From Gracilariopsis chorda (taxonomy: Eukaryota > Rhodophyta > Florideophyceae > Gracilariales > Gracilariaceae), in the NCBI GenBank assembly GCA_003194525.1, contig NBIV01000003.1, positions 434,001 to 498,000 of the forward strand: a stretch of 64,000 nucleotides of DNA. The letters run 5' to 3'. The notes below the pieces were generated by a model. That model was not told the DNA's origin. It saw only the letters and a program-made list of their open reading frames with translations, and did no database searches. The translations under genes were made by a program, and so were the position numbers. Below, one piece after another: positions 1 to 10,676 of the stretch (positions are counted from its first letter, which is position 1; each line of letters begins with the position of its first letter).

Positions 1-3000
1 ATGTCCACAGATCACTCTTCCACGGCAATTCGTTGAGAATGTTTGTGTACACTCGTCTCACATTTCCACTTGGCTCGGCCTCCATGTAAACCTGCGGCAC
101 CACTGGAAGCAGCTGGGAGTAGTCGCCGGATAGAACGATGGTCAAGCCCCTAAACGGAGGTGGGTTTTCCATTCCACTGCAGCGAAGATCTTTGAGCAAC
201 GCATCCATGAGTTCGAAGAGCTTTCTTGAGAGCATGGACGCCTCATCCAAGACGAGCAGTTGTATTTCGCGTAGCAGTTCTGCACGTTGAGATCGGGGAC
301 CGTACTTTGACAAAGTGGCTGTAGTGTTGCTTGTGCTGTCCCTATCAGCTACACCCAGTCCGAGAAGGCTATGTAAAGTGCGGCCACCTTCGTACAACGA
401 AGCTGCAATGCCTGTTGTAGCAGTCATTTCGGCGAGCATTCCTTCCGACTCAACGATATCACGAAGGAGGTTGAGCACGTATGTCTTTCCGGTTCCTGCG
501 GATCCTTGCACAAAGAACACGTTTCCAGGAGTGCTCGTTCGCTCCTGCAGCGCCTGTCGTTGTTGCAATGCGGCAATGACGGTGTCAATGACTTGTCTTT
601 GGCGAGGTTTTAAGGTGGCGTACCTTGACTGCAAAGTTGACGAATTTCGCACCACTCGTGCGTTTCGAGTTGTTGTAGCTCGATTCGCCTCAGTCAATGC
701 TGTATGATCCTGCTGTAGGTGTTGGGAGAAGAAGCTGTGATCGCGAAGCAGTCGTCCTCCGTGCCGGTCTGAGATCTCCACCACACGTCGATACATTTCT
801 TGCTTTCGTTGCTGCTCATCTCCTGTATTTATGTCACTACATAATGCCTCCCAGTTTTCGACGGCCATTTTTTCTGGGTCTGCGCCTTGTTGGTATAGTG
901 TGACAACCAGACGTCGTAGCTCGGAGGCCGTGCTGTATATCTGCACTGCTTCTTGGAATGCAATATCAAACTCAGATCCGTCCGCGAGCAGTCCGCTTAC
1001 AATCGCAGTTTCACGGTACGTTCCATACTGCTGTCCGTTGAAAGTCCTTGCGTCATCATAAGAGCTCGAGACGTGATTCATGAGCAGCAAGCGCAGAGCA
1101 AATAGCTCAATGTCGGACGGTGAAACACCTCTGATCCTTGCAACACACTGCTCGTCTTCCGTGCGCTCTACCACGTACATGGGCGGATCGTAGTCGTCTG
1201 TGGGCACCTGGGTGCTGTCTCCGTCGTATTGGTTAAGCACACGGGCTGGAAGCGTGCGATACAATCGAACTTTTTCAAAGTACGAAAGGTAGTCGAGGTT
1301 TGCGTATGCTTCGGGCCTTGCAAAGTATCTCTCCAGTGTAGACGGCTGTGATGCAGAAAGAAGCTGGTTGGGATCTCTCAGCAGAAATGTGCGCTCTCCT
1401 TCCAAGTGAATGGACAGTCGCTCTACTTTTGGTACGATGTGAACATGTCGAAACTCGAAAATTCTCCAAGCTGCATTGACAGCGCCCACCACACGTGCTC
1501 GCATGTATGCACGAATGTCGTTCTGCACCTGCGGCTCTTGTTGCTGCTCGTTGTGTGTGCCTGTCTCATTAGCACCACTCACGTTGAGCACCACCTCCTG
1601 AGCTTTGGGCTGCTTAAACGCGTACTTCATCAGATAAGCCACTGCGCCCCCTCCTTGCGTGCGCTCTACGTTGATATGAGAGCGGTACTTCTTGGTCAGA
1701 GTTGGGTTGTACGGCACTATCTTGAGGTCATGTTGCCTTCTTCTGCGGTAGACCACGCGATTCGTGCCTTCTTCAATGTACGTCTCCGGCACAATCATGT
1801 TGCGATCGTATCCAAACTTGCAACGCCCAGCGCGATTCCGGCAATAGGTGGAGTGGCGGTGCCTGTGCATGGAACGAATGAGGGCACGCAACGCGTCGTC
1901 TTCACCGGGAAGAGGAAGTTCTGCACGAATCAGCTCGTCGAGCACATCAACGTCTTCAATCACGCCTCCTTCAAGCCACACGAGCATGTGGTGATGAGGC
2001 ACATTGCGCTCCTGAAACTCGAGCTTTGATGCAAGCCCCAGGCACTTCAATCCGAAGATGTGCTCCGAGTTCTTCTCCAAGTCCTTCATGAAGTCGTTTG
2101 CGTACTGTTTGTACACCCTTGCAATCAGATCAGGTCGGTCAAACGGTCGAGGGCGGTTACTCTGTGCCGTAAATGCGCTCCGATTGCTGGTATCCATACC
2201 AAGGCGCTGGATGTCCTCTCTCCAGATGTTCATGGTGATTGTAATGAACAGAGAAGGCGGTCCTCTCCGCGCTACGATCGCCTGTACATCCATGCGCTTG
2301 TTCTTCCAGTACGCTGCTGAGTTGACCGAGTCATCGGGCAGAAATATGCGTCCCATTTGCGCGAACTGGGATGGTGACACATGACCTGTTTGCTGCTGTG
2401 CTTGCTGGATCTCTTGCTCTTGTACAATACGTGCCTATTGTTCTCTGTCCAGGAAACGTAGTCGTATTTCCTCAATGTTTGTGTGCGTGCGGAGCATCCA
2501 CATCTGCATCAACGGTCCACTGTTGAGGAGGATGTTGTCTGAGTACAAACGTCGCTTCGCGTTCTGAGCCCAGGTGAGCTTTCGGAGCTTCCAATCGTTG
2601 ACGCTGAGATCTGAGCTTTGCTGTGTGGAGTTCCTTGCCTCCAGGAACAGGACAATGTCAAATGGTTCGTGCTGATCACCGTACGGGTAGAGAAGAGGGA
2701 AAGTGCCCTTCTCTGCAAGTTTGGATGCCGGTTTTAGAAGTCGGTACCGCACTTGCGCATTGTTTGCGGCATTTGCAGTCGCCCCTGCTCCAGCAGCAGC
2801 AGCACTCGTCACTGCAGCGTGCTCTTCGGTTACGGTTCCTTCTACCAAGTGCGGTACTTGAGACTCCACTCGATACAGGCCAGTTGGATCCACGACGAGC
2901 GTTCTCATCATGGTTGGCCCGCCACCAGGAGCATCTTCAGGGAGAGGCCCAGCACCTACGTGAGGAGCACTGACTGTGGCACTTCGGGTTCCTTCGTAAC

Positions 3001-4531
3001 CACGTACGACTACTCCCTCTTCTGGTGCCTGCATGCTGATATCGACGGCGGTATCTGCATTTTGTTGTTGTTGTTGCGTGCTAAGCATGGATCGGTACCG
3101 CTCACGCACCACGTCTGGCTTGGGCTGGATCACATCGTACAACTTGGGCACGATGTCTCGTACGTTGATGTCTTGAATGAACGCACGCAAATTGGCACGC
3201 GCATAGTGAGAGGGATCCAAGGAAGGCAGACCAGTACCCCACAGAAAGCTGTAGCGCGTGTTGTTCTGGTTCTGCGTGGGCAGAGCGAGAGCTGCGTTTC
3301 CCTCGAGTCTCAGAAAGGAGGGACCGCCTCCCGTCACATACGACATGTCCATGAACGCTTGCGTCGTAGCGAAGATCGTATTCAAGTTGAGAAAATGGCT
3401 GTGGAAGGCTCTCAGACTATAAAGACTGCGAACCAACTCGTTGCTATGCCTTCTGCGGAACGTGACGCCCCACCCTGACATTCTTTTCATTCCACAGCAC
3501 ACTCCATTGGTCTCTTTGCCAAGCAAAACGCATCCGCAGTACTTGCAGCTATGAATTCTCAATGTCCAGTCCCGGTACGGGCAGGAGGAGAGCGTGTGTG
3601 CGTGCTCGCCGCATCTTCCGCATCGTCTTTGACCTGCAGTGGGAAGCGTCTCAAACTCTGGCACGCTTGCACGGATGGCCGGATCATTCCTCGCCTGAGC
3701 TGCCACGGAATCCCACGCTTAGTACACGCGATAGAGTCCTCGATCAGGACGCCCAGCACAGTGCATGACCGTCGTATCAAGCTGTTGCTGTTGCTGTTGC
3801 TGATGCTGCAGCTGGTGTGAGGGAGCCGGTGTGATCTCATCCGCTTCCACCTCCATCGAAATGGACATCTGTTGTTCTTCCTGTTCAGCTTGTGGCGACG
3901 CAGGCTGCGGCGGCGGGTGTGAGGGAGCCGGGGTGATCTCATCCCCTTCCACTTCCATCGGGACTGGCATCTGTTCTTCCTCTTGTTCAGCTTGTGGCAG
4001 AGCAGGCTGCTGTGATGGCGGTGGCTGTGAGGGAGCAGGGATGATCTCATCCTCTTCCAATTCCATCGCAATAGGCATCTGTTCTGCAGGCATCGGTGGG
4101 AGAGGGGGAGGCATCGGAGGCGGTTGAATGTGCCTTGGAAGGCCTCTCACAAACTCCAGAAATCCAGGAATTGGGCACGATGTTGGTAGATCTGTGGCAG
4201 CGGACCCACTGGCTCCAGCGGCGCTTGTGCTAACTGCTGCTGCAACCGAAGTAGGTGCAGGAGTAATTTCGTCTTCTTCAACCGCTGGAACAATAGGTCC
4301 TTGAACGTGTGCTCCGCTCTCATTTACTCCCAACTCATCTGGAGCTGGAGGAGCTGGTTCTCTTCGGGGTCTTCCAGCTCCTGCCCGTGCTCCACCACTG
4401 CCGACGCGACGACCACCAGCGTTTTGCCTTGAACCGCCTGCGTTCAACCTGGCACCTCCAGAATTGTCTCTGGCACCTCCCGAGTTAGATCGGATGCCAC
4501 CAGAGTTCAGACGTCGCCCTCCTCTCGTCAT
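1..4531 (-). pseudogene. Helitron Rep-helicase, 5' part and most of the body (left end outside window)
   Basis: The protein nicks and unwinds DNA for rolling-circle transposition. One frame runs from the ATG at 4531 to the left edge, about 1510 codons, interrupted only by TAA at 3719-3721 and TAG at 2435-2437. In order: a glycine-rich N-terminus of about 7-residue repeats (residues 1-60); three degenerate P/Q/E-rich repeats of about 35 residues (near 150-250); a cysteine cluster with CGRCGEHAH and CKYCGC near residue 300; a Helitron N-domain with FPLLYPYG near 600; the HUH Rep motif HHHMLVW near 845; the two-tyrosine motif AYLMKYAFK near 962; and a Pif1-type helicase with Walker A GSAGTGKT near 1341 and Walker B VLDEASML near 1425. 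The catalytic residues visible are intact. With two stops I call it recently inactivated; readthrough cannot be excluded from sequence alone. The helicase C-terminus and the element's 3' hairpin lie beyond position 1. Confidence 0.92.
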
Positions 4532-5190
4532 TTCAATTTACCAAAGAAAAGAAAAAACAATTCTATGTTTTTAAACCGTTAAAAAATTTGCCAGAGTTCC
4601 AGAATAGTTCCCAATAAAACACAAAGTTGAAAGTCAAAAAAACTGGTTGCAGTTTGTTGCGTTGCACCCACCGAGCCTAGTCGCATGCAGCAATGGAAAA
4701 CAAATTGCTGCAAGGCTTATATTTACCCGATGCAGTCGTGCGCAGCACAGGGACTCTCGACACACTCCTGTTGGATTATGACGGGCGGAGTGTGCCCAGC
4801 CGGTTTTCAAGCCGTTTGATGTTCAACCCGCGTCCGGTTGTAAGGATTGGTCTGCCTTTACTCACACACCGAAGTGTGCTTTCCGGCCCCAAGAGGTACG
4901 ACACGGCGGCCGCCCCGGACCCTGCACAGCAAGCTGGTATTAGGTCCGGTAAACCCTCAGACTTCCTGATCGCCGTCAAACGACCAGTATACCACAGAGG
5001 AGCACCTGACTTTTCCCAGATCCGTGGTACTTAGTGGGTTACTCTTGTGGCGACCTGCACACGAGCTCGGCCTTGCCTAGGTCCCAGGCCAGCAAACAGT
5101 GCCCAAAGTAGCAAAAGGTTACGACACTGCGCTATTGGCCAAGCCTGAATGGGATGCCAAAAAGTTGTTAGGGTCAGCAAGCGAGATGCA
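4532..5190. other. Region upstream of the Helitron gene, no supported gene
   Basis: AT-rich at 4540-4680. It holds a perfect 8-bp inverted repeat, GCAGCAAT at 4687-4694 and ATTGCTGC at 4704-4711. An open frame of 113 codons on the plus strand (4693-5034) has no recognisable domain. The Helitron 5' terminus should lie here or further right, but I cannot identify it. Confidence 0.4.
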
Positions 5191-5199
5191 TTTGGCACT

Positions 5200-5377
5200 G
5201 CGCCAGTGCAGTATATACGTCTGTTGCCGGCATGTCTGCAATGAAACTTCAGTATACACTGTACTGGCGCAGTGCAATTTGCCACGTGTTGGAATGCACT
5301 GCACTGGCGCAGTGCAATTTGCCACGTGTTGGAATGTACTGCACTGGCGCAGTGCAATTTGCCACGTGTCGGAATGA
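5200..5377. repeat. 40-bp tandem repeat with palindromic core
   Basis: Two full copies of a 40-bp unit at 5264-5303 and 5304-5343 and a partial third from 5344. Each begins CTGGCGCAGTGCAATTTG and contains CACGTG. The core GCACT-GGCGC-AGTGC is a near-palindrome. An inverted copy of the core lies at about 5200-5226, facing the array. Confidence 0.8.
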
Positions 5378-5487
5378 ACCGCTGGGTTTCTGCTGCTGAG
5401 TGGCTGGCACTACAATTTGATTGTATTGCAAGCCATTCAGCAGCCATTGCACAGTCAACATTCAGCAGCAGCAGCTAATTAACTGAA

Positions 5488-5640
5488 CGCTTTGCTGCTG
5501 CTGCTGCTGCTGAATTTTTTAAATGGTAGGGAGGCGTTGCGCCAAATGGGCGATTTGCATGGGCAAACGGGGGCGTGCAAGAGGATTTTATGGCGCAACG
5601 CCTCCATTCAATCAAGAACCCCCCCCTCATTGAGGAACAA
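5488..5640. repeat. Hairpin repeat unit, copy 1 (CTG tract plus 15-bp inverted repeat)
   Basis: A GCT/CTG trinucleotide tract, an AATTTTTTAAATGG segment, and then a perfect 15-bp inverted repeat, GGAGGCGTTGCGCCA at 5530-5544 and its complement at 5591-5605. Between the arms is a smaller hairpin, TTTGC..GCAAA. The layout suggests a short non-autonomous or foldback element. Confidence 0.75.
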
Positions 5641-5811
5641 ATACTTATGATGGAGAGACAAGTGGAAACGGCCTTCGGCCGTGGGCGGCGCTGCGCGCCG
5701 CGTTGTTCTTGTAGCTTTGTGTATTTAGTAGCGTTCGGAGGCTCTTCGAGCACTTTGCTCGCTTGCGCTCGCAATAGCGCTCGTAGAACCACGGGGCGCG
5801 GCGGCGCCTAG

Positions 5812-6066
5812 GTGCCTAAATTGACTGCAGTGCCAGCCAATGATGAGGAAGCGTGACACGTTGCTTTGTGTAACTGGGTGGCACTGCAGTCATTATGGTA
5901 GTGCCAGCCAGTAAGCAGGAAGCTTTGCTGCTGCTGCTGCTGCTGAATTTTTTAAATGGAAGGGAGGCGTTGCGCCAAATGGGCGTTTTGCATGCGCAAA
6001 CGGGGGCGTGCAAAGCGAATTTGTGGCGCAACGACTCCCGTCAGTCAACAACACCCCCCTCATACA
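5812..6066. repeat. Hairpin repeat unit, copy 2, with flanking inverted ACTGCAGTGCCA motifs
   Basis: 5926-6066 repeats the 5488-5640 unit in the same orientation, including the CTG tract and the inverted arms at 5963-5977 and 6024-6038, with one mismatch between the arms. Just before it, ACTGCAGTGCCA near 5825 and TGGCACTGCAGT near 5880 form a further inverted pair. Confidence 0.7.
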
Positions 6067-6340
6067 TGTGTAAATCATTGAGAGTGGGGTGTTGAGATTA
6101 CTGGAAATTCTTTTGCAGAATTCTGCAACCGTCATTACACTGAAATGTAAATTGCAGAATTCTATTCCACACATGTGATGAAAGAAGCGTAAAATTGAGA
6201 TGTTAGTGAAGGCCCGTGAGCGCAGTTGTGAGCAAAGACTGGTGACAGGTATACAAGATTTCGCGCGAACATTCCTGACACAAATGATAGTAAGCGAAGG
6301 CGTGGCTACTGACCAAACTACTGACTAAGCTAAAGCAAAG

Positions 6341-7159
6341 ATGGCAGAGGTTTTGATAGAGACCGCGCCTACACCAGGCAAGGCGGGGCGTCATTTGCGG
6401 GTTATGGCAGCTCAGGATCTGATCATTGCGAGTAAAGTGGCAGCGGCAAAGGCACATATGCCTAACTACCTCGAAACCATAAAACGGTCTGAAAGCGTTG
6501 CCGCAAAGGTTAACCCAAGTGCAGCCTTTGAAAACGATCATGTTAAATGGAAATCAGTACAGGATAGGTACAAGCGGATGCAGGAGCACTACGGCATGCA
6601 AGAAGATGGCGATGTGCGCTTGGGTGTAAGTGGCGGAGAGATGGGCGAGCTGGCTGATCTCCGTATGGCGATGCGTGAAGCGAAAGACGACTGGGAGGCG
6701 CAAAAGAACGCTACAAAGACCAGTGAACAAAAGAAAGAAGAAGAAAAGGAGAGGATGGGTCAAGCCTTGATTTAAAGTGCGACAAGACGAAGGCAGATTG
6801 AGAACAAATCAGAGGGAGAGAGTGCCAAAGATTCGGATGATGATGGCTTTACTCCTTCTACCACTAGGAAGAACAATAAGAGGCGTTTGTTACACTACTT
6901 GCATGGCGACAAGATGGATCATTTTGGATTGCACATGAAAGAGACGAAAATGGCGAAAATAGCTCTCGAAAGAGAACGGCTTGCCTTCTATCAAGAGCAA
7001 GCCGTTGCAAACCACATCGACCGAGAAAAGGAGCGACACGAAAGACGTTTGGAAAGGGAAGCAGAACGCCAGGAACCCCGAGATGAACCCATTGAGCAGC
7101 AAACGCTAGAGCTTGAGAAGTTCAAAGCGATGATTGAGTCTTTCAATCGCAACAAGTAA
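6341..7159 (+). pseudogene. Harbinger-type Myb/SANT-like accessory protein
   Basis: PIF/Harbinger elements carry a DNA-binding Myb-like partner that helps bring the transposase to the element ends. This frame encodes about 272 residues with a single in-frame TAA at 6773-6775. The KWKSVQDRYKRM segment (about residues 68-79) looks like the last helix of a Myb/MADF-like domain. A lysine/glutamate-rich stretch follows. The C-terminal part (about residues 195-270) is a charged, probably coiled-coil region rich in E and R. It faces the transposase at 7321-8480 tail to tail, the usual Harbinger arrangement. The family call rests on the partner and on general resemblance. Confidence 0.65.
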
Positions 7160-7320
7160 ATGAGTAGAAATCACTACCTTTCAGTACAGCATATTGAATG
7201 ATTTAGAGAGAAACGTCTCGAAACCTGCGTGGTTTCTCCTCGCTTTGCGCCCTCGGTATCCTCGGGACGCTGACTTTACCCTCGCTTCTCAGGCCCTCCG
7301 CTCGATTACTCAGGAGAAGC

Positions 7321-8480
7321 CTACTCTTCCAGGTTCGGAGGTTCTACACCAAAGTACCTTGATATTTTGTTTTGGTAAAAACAATTGCAAAAGTTAGAAA
7401 AAAGCATAAATGCAATGTACAACGTCCCGATCGGAGACTCAAAAGTCTTCATCTTTCTCTTAAATTCCACAGTTACAAAATGCATCTTAATCTCTTTGAA
7501 CACACATTCAACGCTGATGCGAACGGAAGACATCGCTTTGTTAAACGCAGCCCTTCCCGGTGACTGCGAAGCTCCTTGAACTGGAACTTTCAAGAACCAT
7601 CTACAATTATATCCCTAGTCCGCATAAATGCAGTATCGAGCACCATCTAGTTCCAATACTGCCCATAGTATATCATATACTTCACTCTTGACGTAAAGGA
7701 CCAGTCATGACGACGGCCTTCAAAAGATCCATCGACGTGTTGCAGTAAACCATCTGGCGTGATAACCACTTGATATTTCAGTGCATGCTTTCTCTTGTGT
7801 CCGTTATAACCTACAAGTTGAGCTTTAATTTCCTTTGGCCTCGCGATGCCAATAATAGTGCCGTCAACAAATCCTATGCAGTTGGCAAATGCGTTGGATT
7901 CATCGTGGATAGCTTGTGCATATTTCTCTAGCTTCGCTGCCAGAAAATGTTTACTAATCGTATCTGTGATAAGCTGCTGGCGTTCATGGACCAAGTGCTC
8001 TACGGCTTCTCAAAATATTTCGCTGAATTGAGGCTCGTGCTTGCCGAACATCTCCTCCAAGTCTTTCCAGCCTGCCGGTGCTACAAACCACCGAAGTACA
8101 ACACAGCAAGCCAAAATAGGTGTTAACCCGTAGCGATTGCGTTTTTTATGCAATTTATTATGCGGCCAACCCATTACTTGCATTTGCTGCAGCAAATCGG
8201 GCTTTTGGAATCGAAAGTGTAGCAAACAAGCAGCTTCGCTAAATAAGTGGAAATTGAACGTAAAGTCCGTAGTATAAGTGCGGTTTGTACGAAGCAAGTG
8301 ATTAGAAAGGTTGTTTCTGCAGTGCACGTAGTTCCACGCATTACAAAAGAGGCATTCGTTAGAAGAGAAAGCAGAACACTCATGACAATTTTGGATAAGT
8401 GTCTGCAAAATGGTGCGGGTCGAAAGTGCTCTCGTTTTCACAACAGTTGGAGAGTGGTCTTTCTGTCGACAGCAAGCCAT
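7321..8480 (-). pseudogene. PIF/Harbinger DDE transposase (DDE_Tnp_4 type), broken
   Basis: Catalyses cut-and-paste transposition. From 8480 the frame carries a conserved N-terminal segment with NRYGLTPILACCVVLRWF and MFGKHEPQFSEIF, a TGA near 8010, and then the catalytic core. The first aspartate is in GFVDGTIIGIARP, the second in the LDTAFMRTRD segment near 7620, and the glutamate in RISVECVFKEIK near 7510, so all three catalytic acids are still visible. There is one in-frame stop in the first half, a stop at 7647, and a frame change before the C-terminal part (7593-7321). About 380 residues would be near family length. It is convergent with the Myb-like gene. Confidence 0.85.
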
Positions 8481-8556
8481 GTCGAAGTTTGGCTCACTGC
8501 ATTGCAGTGCTACGATGCAGCGGATACTAATACTTAAGCTTCATTTTGACTGCAGT

Positions 8557-9489
8557 TGCTTAACACGTTTGACCCAACACTACAAAACGTAGTCAGCAAA
8601 AGAATTGTGCCAGCAATGATACAGAATTCTATGGCAAATATCCAGAATTCTCTCGTAGCGTAAGCTGTGTATTGAGGGAACGCTAGATTCATGCCAGATC
8701 ATCAAGACCCTGCTTGTCACTGATGCTTGGCAAGTCATATTAGGAGCACCATCGCTGATCAAACTCGCTAAGTCATCAAACGAATAAATCCGGCACTGAA
8801 ACCGATAAATCTCCAACATATGGAGGCCAAAGAGAAGACCCAGCACATGTTTTATAAAATGAAAGGATTTTTCATCGAAATTTAGCACTGTTAGAAGTAG
8901 GTCCAAACCTCTATATACACTCCGCGAGATGCTATAAATTTCAACTTGGATCATGACCGTCGATTCCAAACCCCTTCAACCACTGCACTTTTTTTCTTTC
9001 ACACATGTTTCTAATGCGGACATGCACCGGTTTAGCGTTATGTGTGGAATAGTTGTCAATATCTTCATGCTCTCCAGTGATCGATTACCACGATTCTGCG
9101 TCCAACAAAAATTGTGGGTACCCTGAATTAAAGCTCCAAGCGCCAAGCTCAAAGCCATCTTCAAAAGAAGAAAATGGGAATCACCCAAAGTTAGGCCTTT
9201 CTTGTTTGCCCTTTTTGTTATGGTTCTTTGTCACACAAAAATATGACATTTTCCTTAGACCTCACCAACAAAAGGCGTTAAATCAAAAAGTACGAGCTTT
9301 GCTGGGACAATTAAAGTACGTTTAATACGTTTTGGCAGATTGCCCTTGACTTAGAAACTACTCGCCTACATTAAGGCCCACGTCTTCCATGCGGTTACGA
9401 AACTGGTTCATGTTCGTGTTGAAACCGTCTAGGCGGCGTAAAAGAGAAAAGTTGTTGACGTTAGTTGCAACAGAAGCTAGAACGATCAG
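8557..9489. other. Intergenic, nothing recognised
   Basis: Only short open frames on both strands, without motifs. No repeat pair was noticed. Confidence 0.5.
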
Positions 9490-10102
9490 ATGGCCACTGC
9501 GTCAATTTGCGATTGTAATGTAAGTAGCACGCTCATGCGCTTTGGCTTAGGGGAGAAATCCACATCGTTTCTACTGCCAAGAGGCAACGATAGACAAACT
9601 TCAAAATTGTTTGACAAAACTCCTACGGCTGCATTAAACGACCTGCCGGAATGGATTGAATCCGCTCTATGCACCATATCGAATTCTTTTTATGAGCAGA
9701 ATCGTGCAGGAGTGGTTATTACATTTGCGTTCAGTACCGTCAAAGCTCTCGATCCACATAATGCGTGTTCTATATTGAACCATAATGACAAATTCAAGGT
9801 TATGATCAACATATTGGAGAACAAACTAGAGCCATCTTTACTAAGAGATTTAGTGGATATGAGGCGAGGCATGGAGCACAGAAGATGAGAGAGACATTAA
9901 ATTTATTCTTCAGGAACTTGCCGCACTGGTAATAGAGGTTTTGCGGAACGAAATCGCTCGTTCGCGTGTAGCTTCCGGCAAACGCTCCCGCCTTGAACAT
10001 GGCAAGATGTCCGAGAGACTGGTTAAGTCACGTTGTTTCCAGAACGATCGAAAGGAAAGTACTGGGCAACAATCTGGAACCGAAGTGCTTTCCTCTTCTT
10101 AG
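9490..10102 (+). pseudogene. Unrecognised gene, possibly frameshifted
   Basis: An open frame of 132 codons (9490-9888) contains the segments LPEWIESALCTISNSF and VMINILENKLEPSLLRDL. Close to its stop a second frame (9881-10102) continues with DERDIKFILQELAALVIEVL, a similar amphipathic helical character, and ends at TAG 10100-10102. Read with a frame slip near 9882 the two would give about 200 residues. I do not recognise the family. It could be a host gene fragment or part of an unidentified element. Confidence 0.35.
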
Positions 10103-10385
10103 AAAAGAACTTCAAACAAGAAGTGGATAGAACACCTTCTCAACGGAATATATGACGCAGTTCATCACGTGAACAATTTTCCTACTACCTCACCAAAGGA
10201 AGAAAAGCGGGTATTGCAGCAGTATTCTAAGACATAGAAGCTCCAAAAAAGCTTAATTGGTCGCAAAGCAAACATATGAAGGGCGGTATCGTTTCTTGAT
10301 TGGGGTCAAGATTGGTGCAGTTGCTCTTGGCGAGTACAGGGAGAACTTCAGCGTTTTTCGAAAATGTGATCAAAACAGACCTCTC

Positions 10386-10595
10386 TGATGACATGATTGC
10401 GCGAGCCTGACAGTTCTGTCGTAAGACAACATGGAATTGTGTTGTGTCAGAGATTGCGAAACAATTCAGTGTTTTGTAATATTTCAAGTAGTAGATATTC
10501 GTAGCTCCTTGCGTTAGAAGCTACTGTGAGATTAACTATTTTAGCGAGGTTTTGAGTTAATCGAATCAATATTAAAGAGGCAGTCACCACCAACA
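10386..10595 (+). repeat. Copia A 5' LTR (210 bp)
   Basis: Starts TGATGACATGATTGC and ends ACCACCAACA. It differs from the 3' LTR at about 11 of 210 positions, counted by eye. It should carry the element promoter; an AT-rich AATCAATATTAAAG lies near its end. Confidence 0.95.
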
Positions 10596-10598
10596 GAG

Positions 10599-10611
10599 TG
10601 GTAGCATCGCC
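10599..10611 (+). promoter_or_regulatory. Copia A primer binding site
   Basis: TGGTAGCATCGCC starts three bases after the 5' LTR. It would pair with the CCA-bearing 3' end of a tRNA ending GGCGATGCTACCA. I cannot name the tRNA from the sequence. Confidence 0.7.
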
Positions 10612-10676
10612 TGCAACGTTGCTTCCTCTGATTCAACTGCCTCTTCTCTCCTCCCCATTGTCCATTCAGCTATGCA

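Larger units (their letters stand above)
5883..8556. mobile_element. Harbinger element, tentative limits
   Basis: The two Harbinger genes define the body. A possible terminal inverted pair is ACTGCAGTCATTATG at 5883-5897 and the complement of CATTTTGACTGCAGT at 8542-8556, which match at 13 of 15 positions. TAA occurs near both sides but not at equal distance, so the exact ends and the target duplication are unproven. Confidence 0.35.

Noticed and set aside
3780..3810. CAG-type microsatellite
   Set aside because: It encodes a short glutamine run inside the Helitron protein and is ordinary low-complexity coding sequence.
4687..4711. 8-bp hairpin as a Helitron 3' terminus
   Set aside because: No CTRR follows at the right distance, and the orientation is wrong for the Helitron gene here, whose 3' end lies to the left.
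4693..5034. 113-codon open frame as a host gene
   Set aside because: No recognisable domain, no second exon, and surrounded by repeats.
5264..5377. CRISPR-like repeats
   Set aside because: Units abut without unique spacers and the DNA is eukaryotic.
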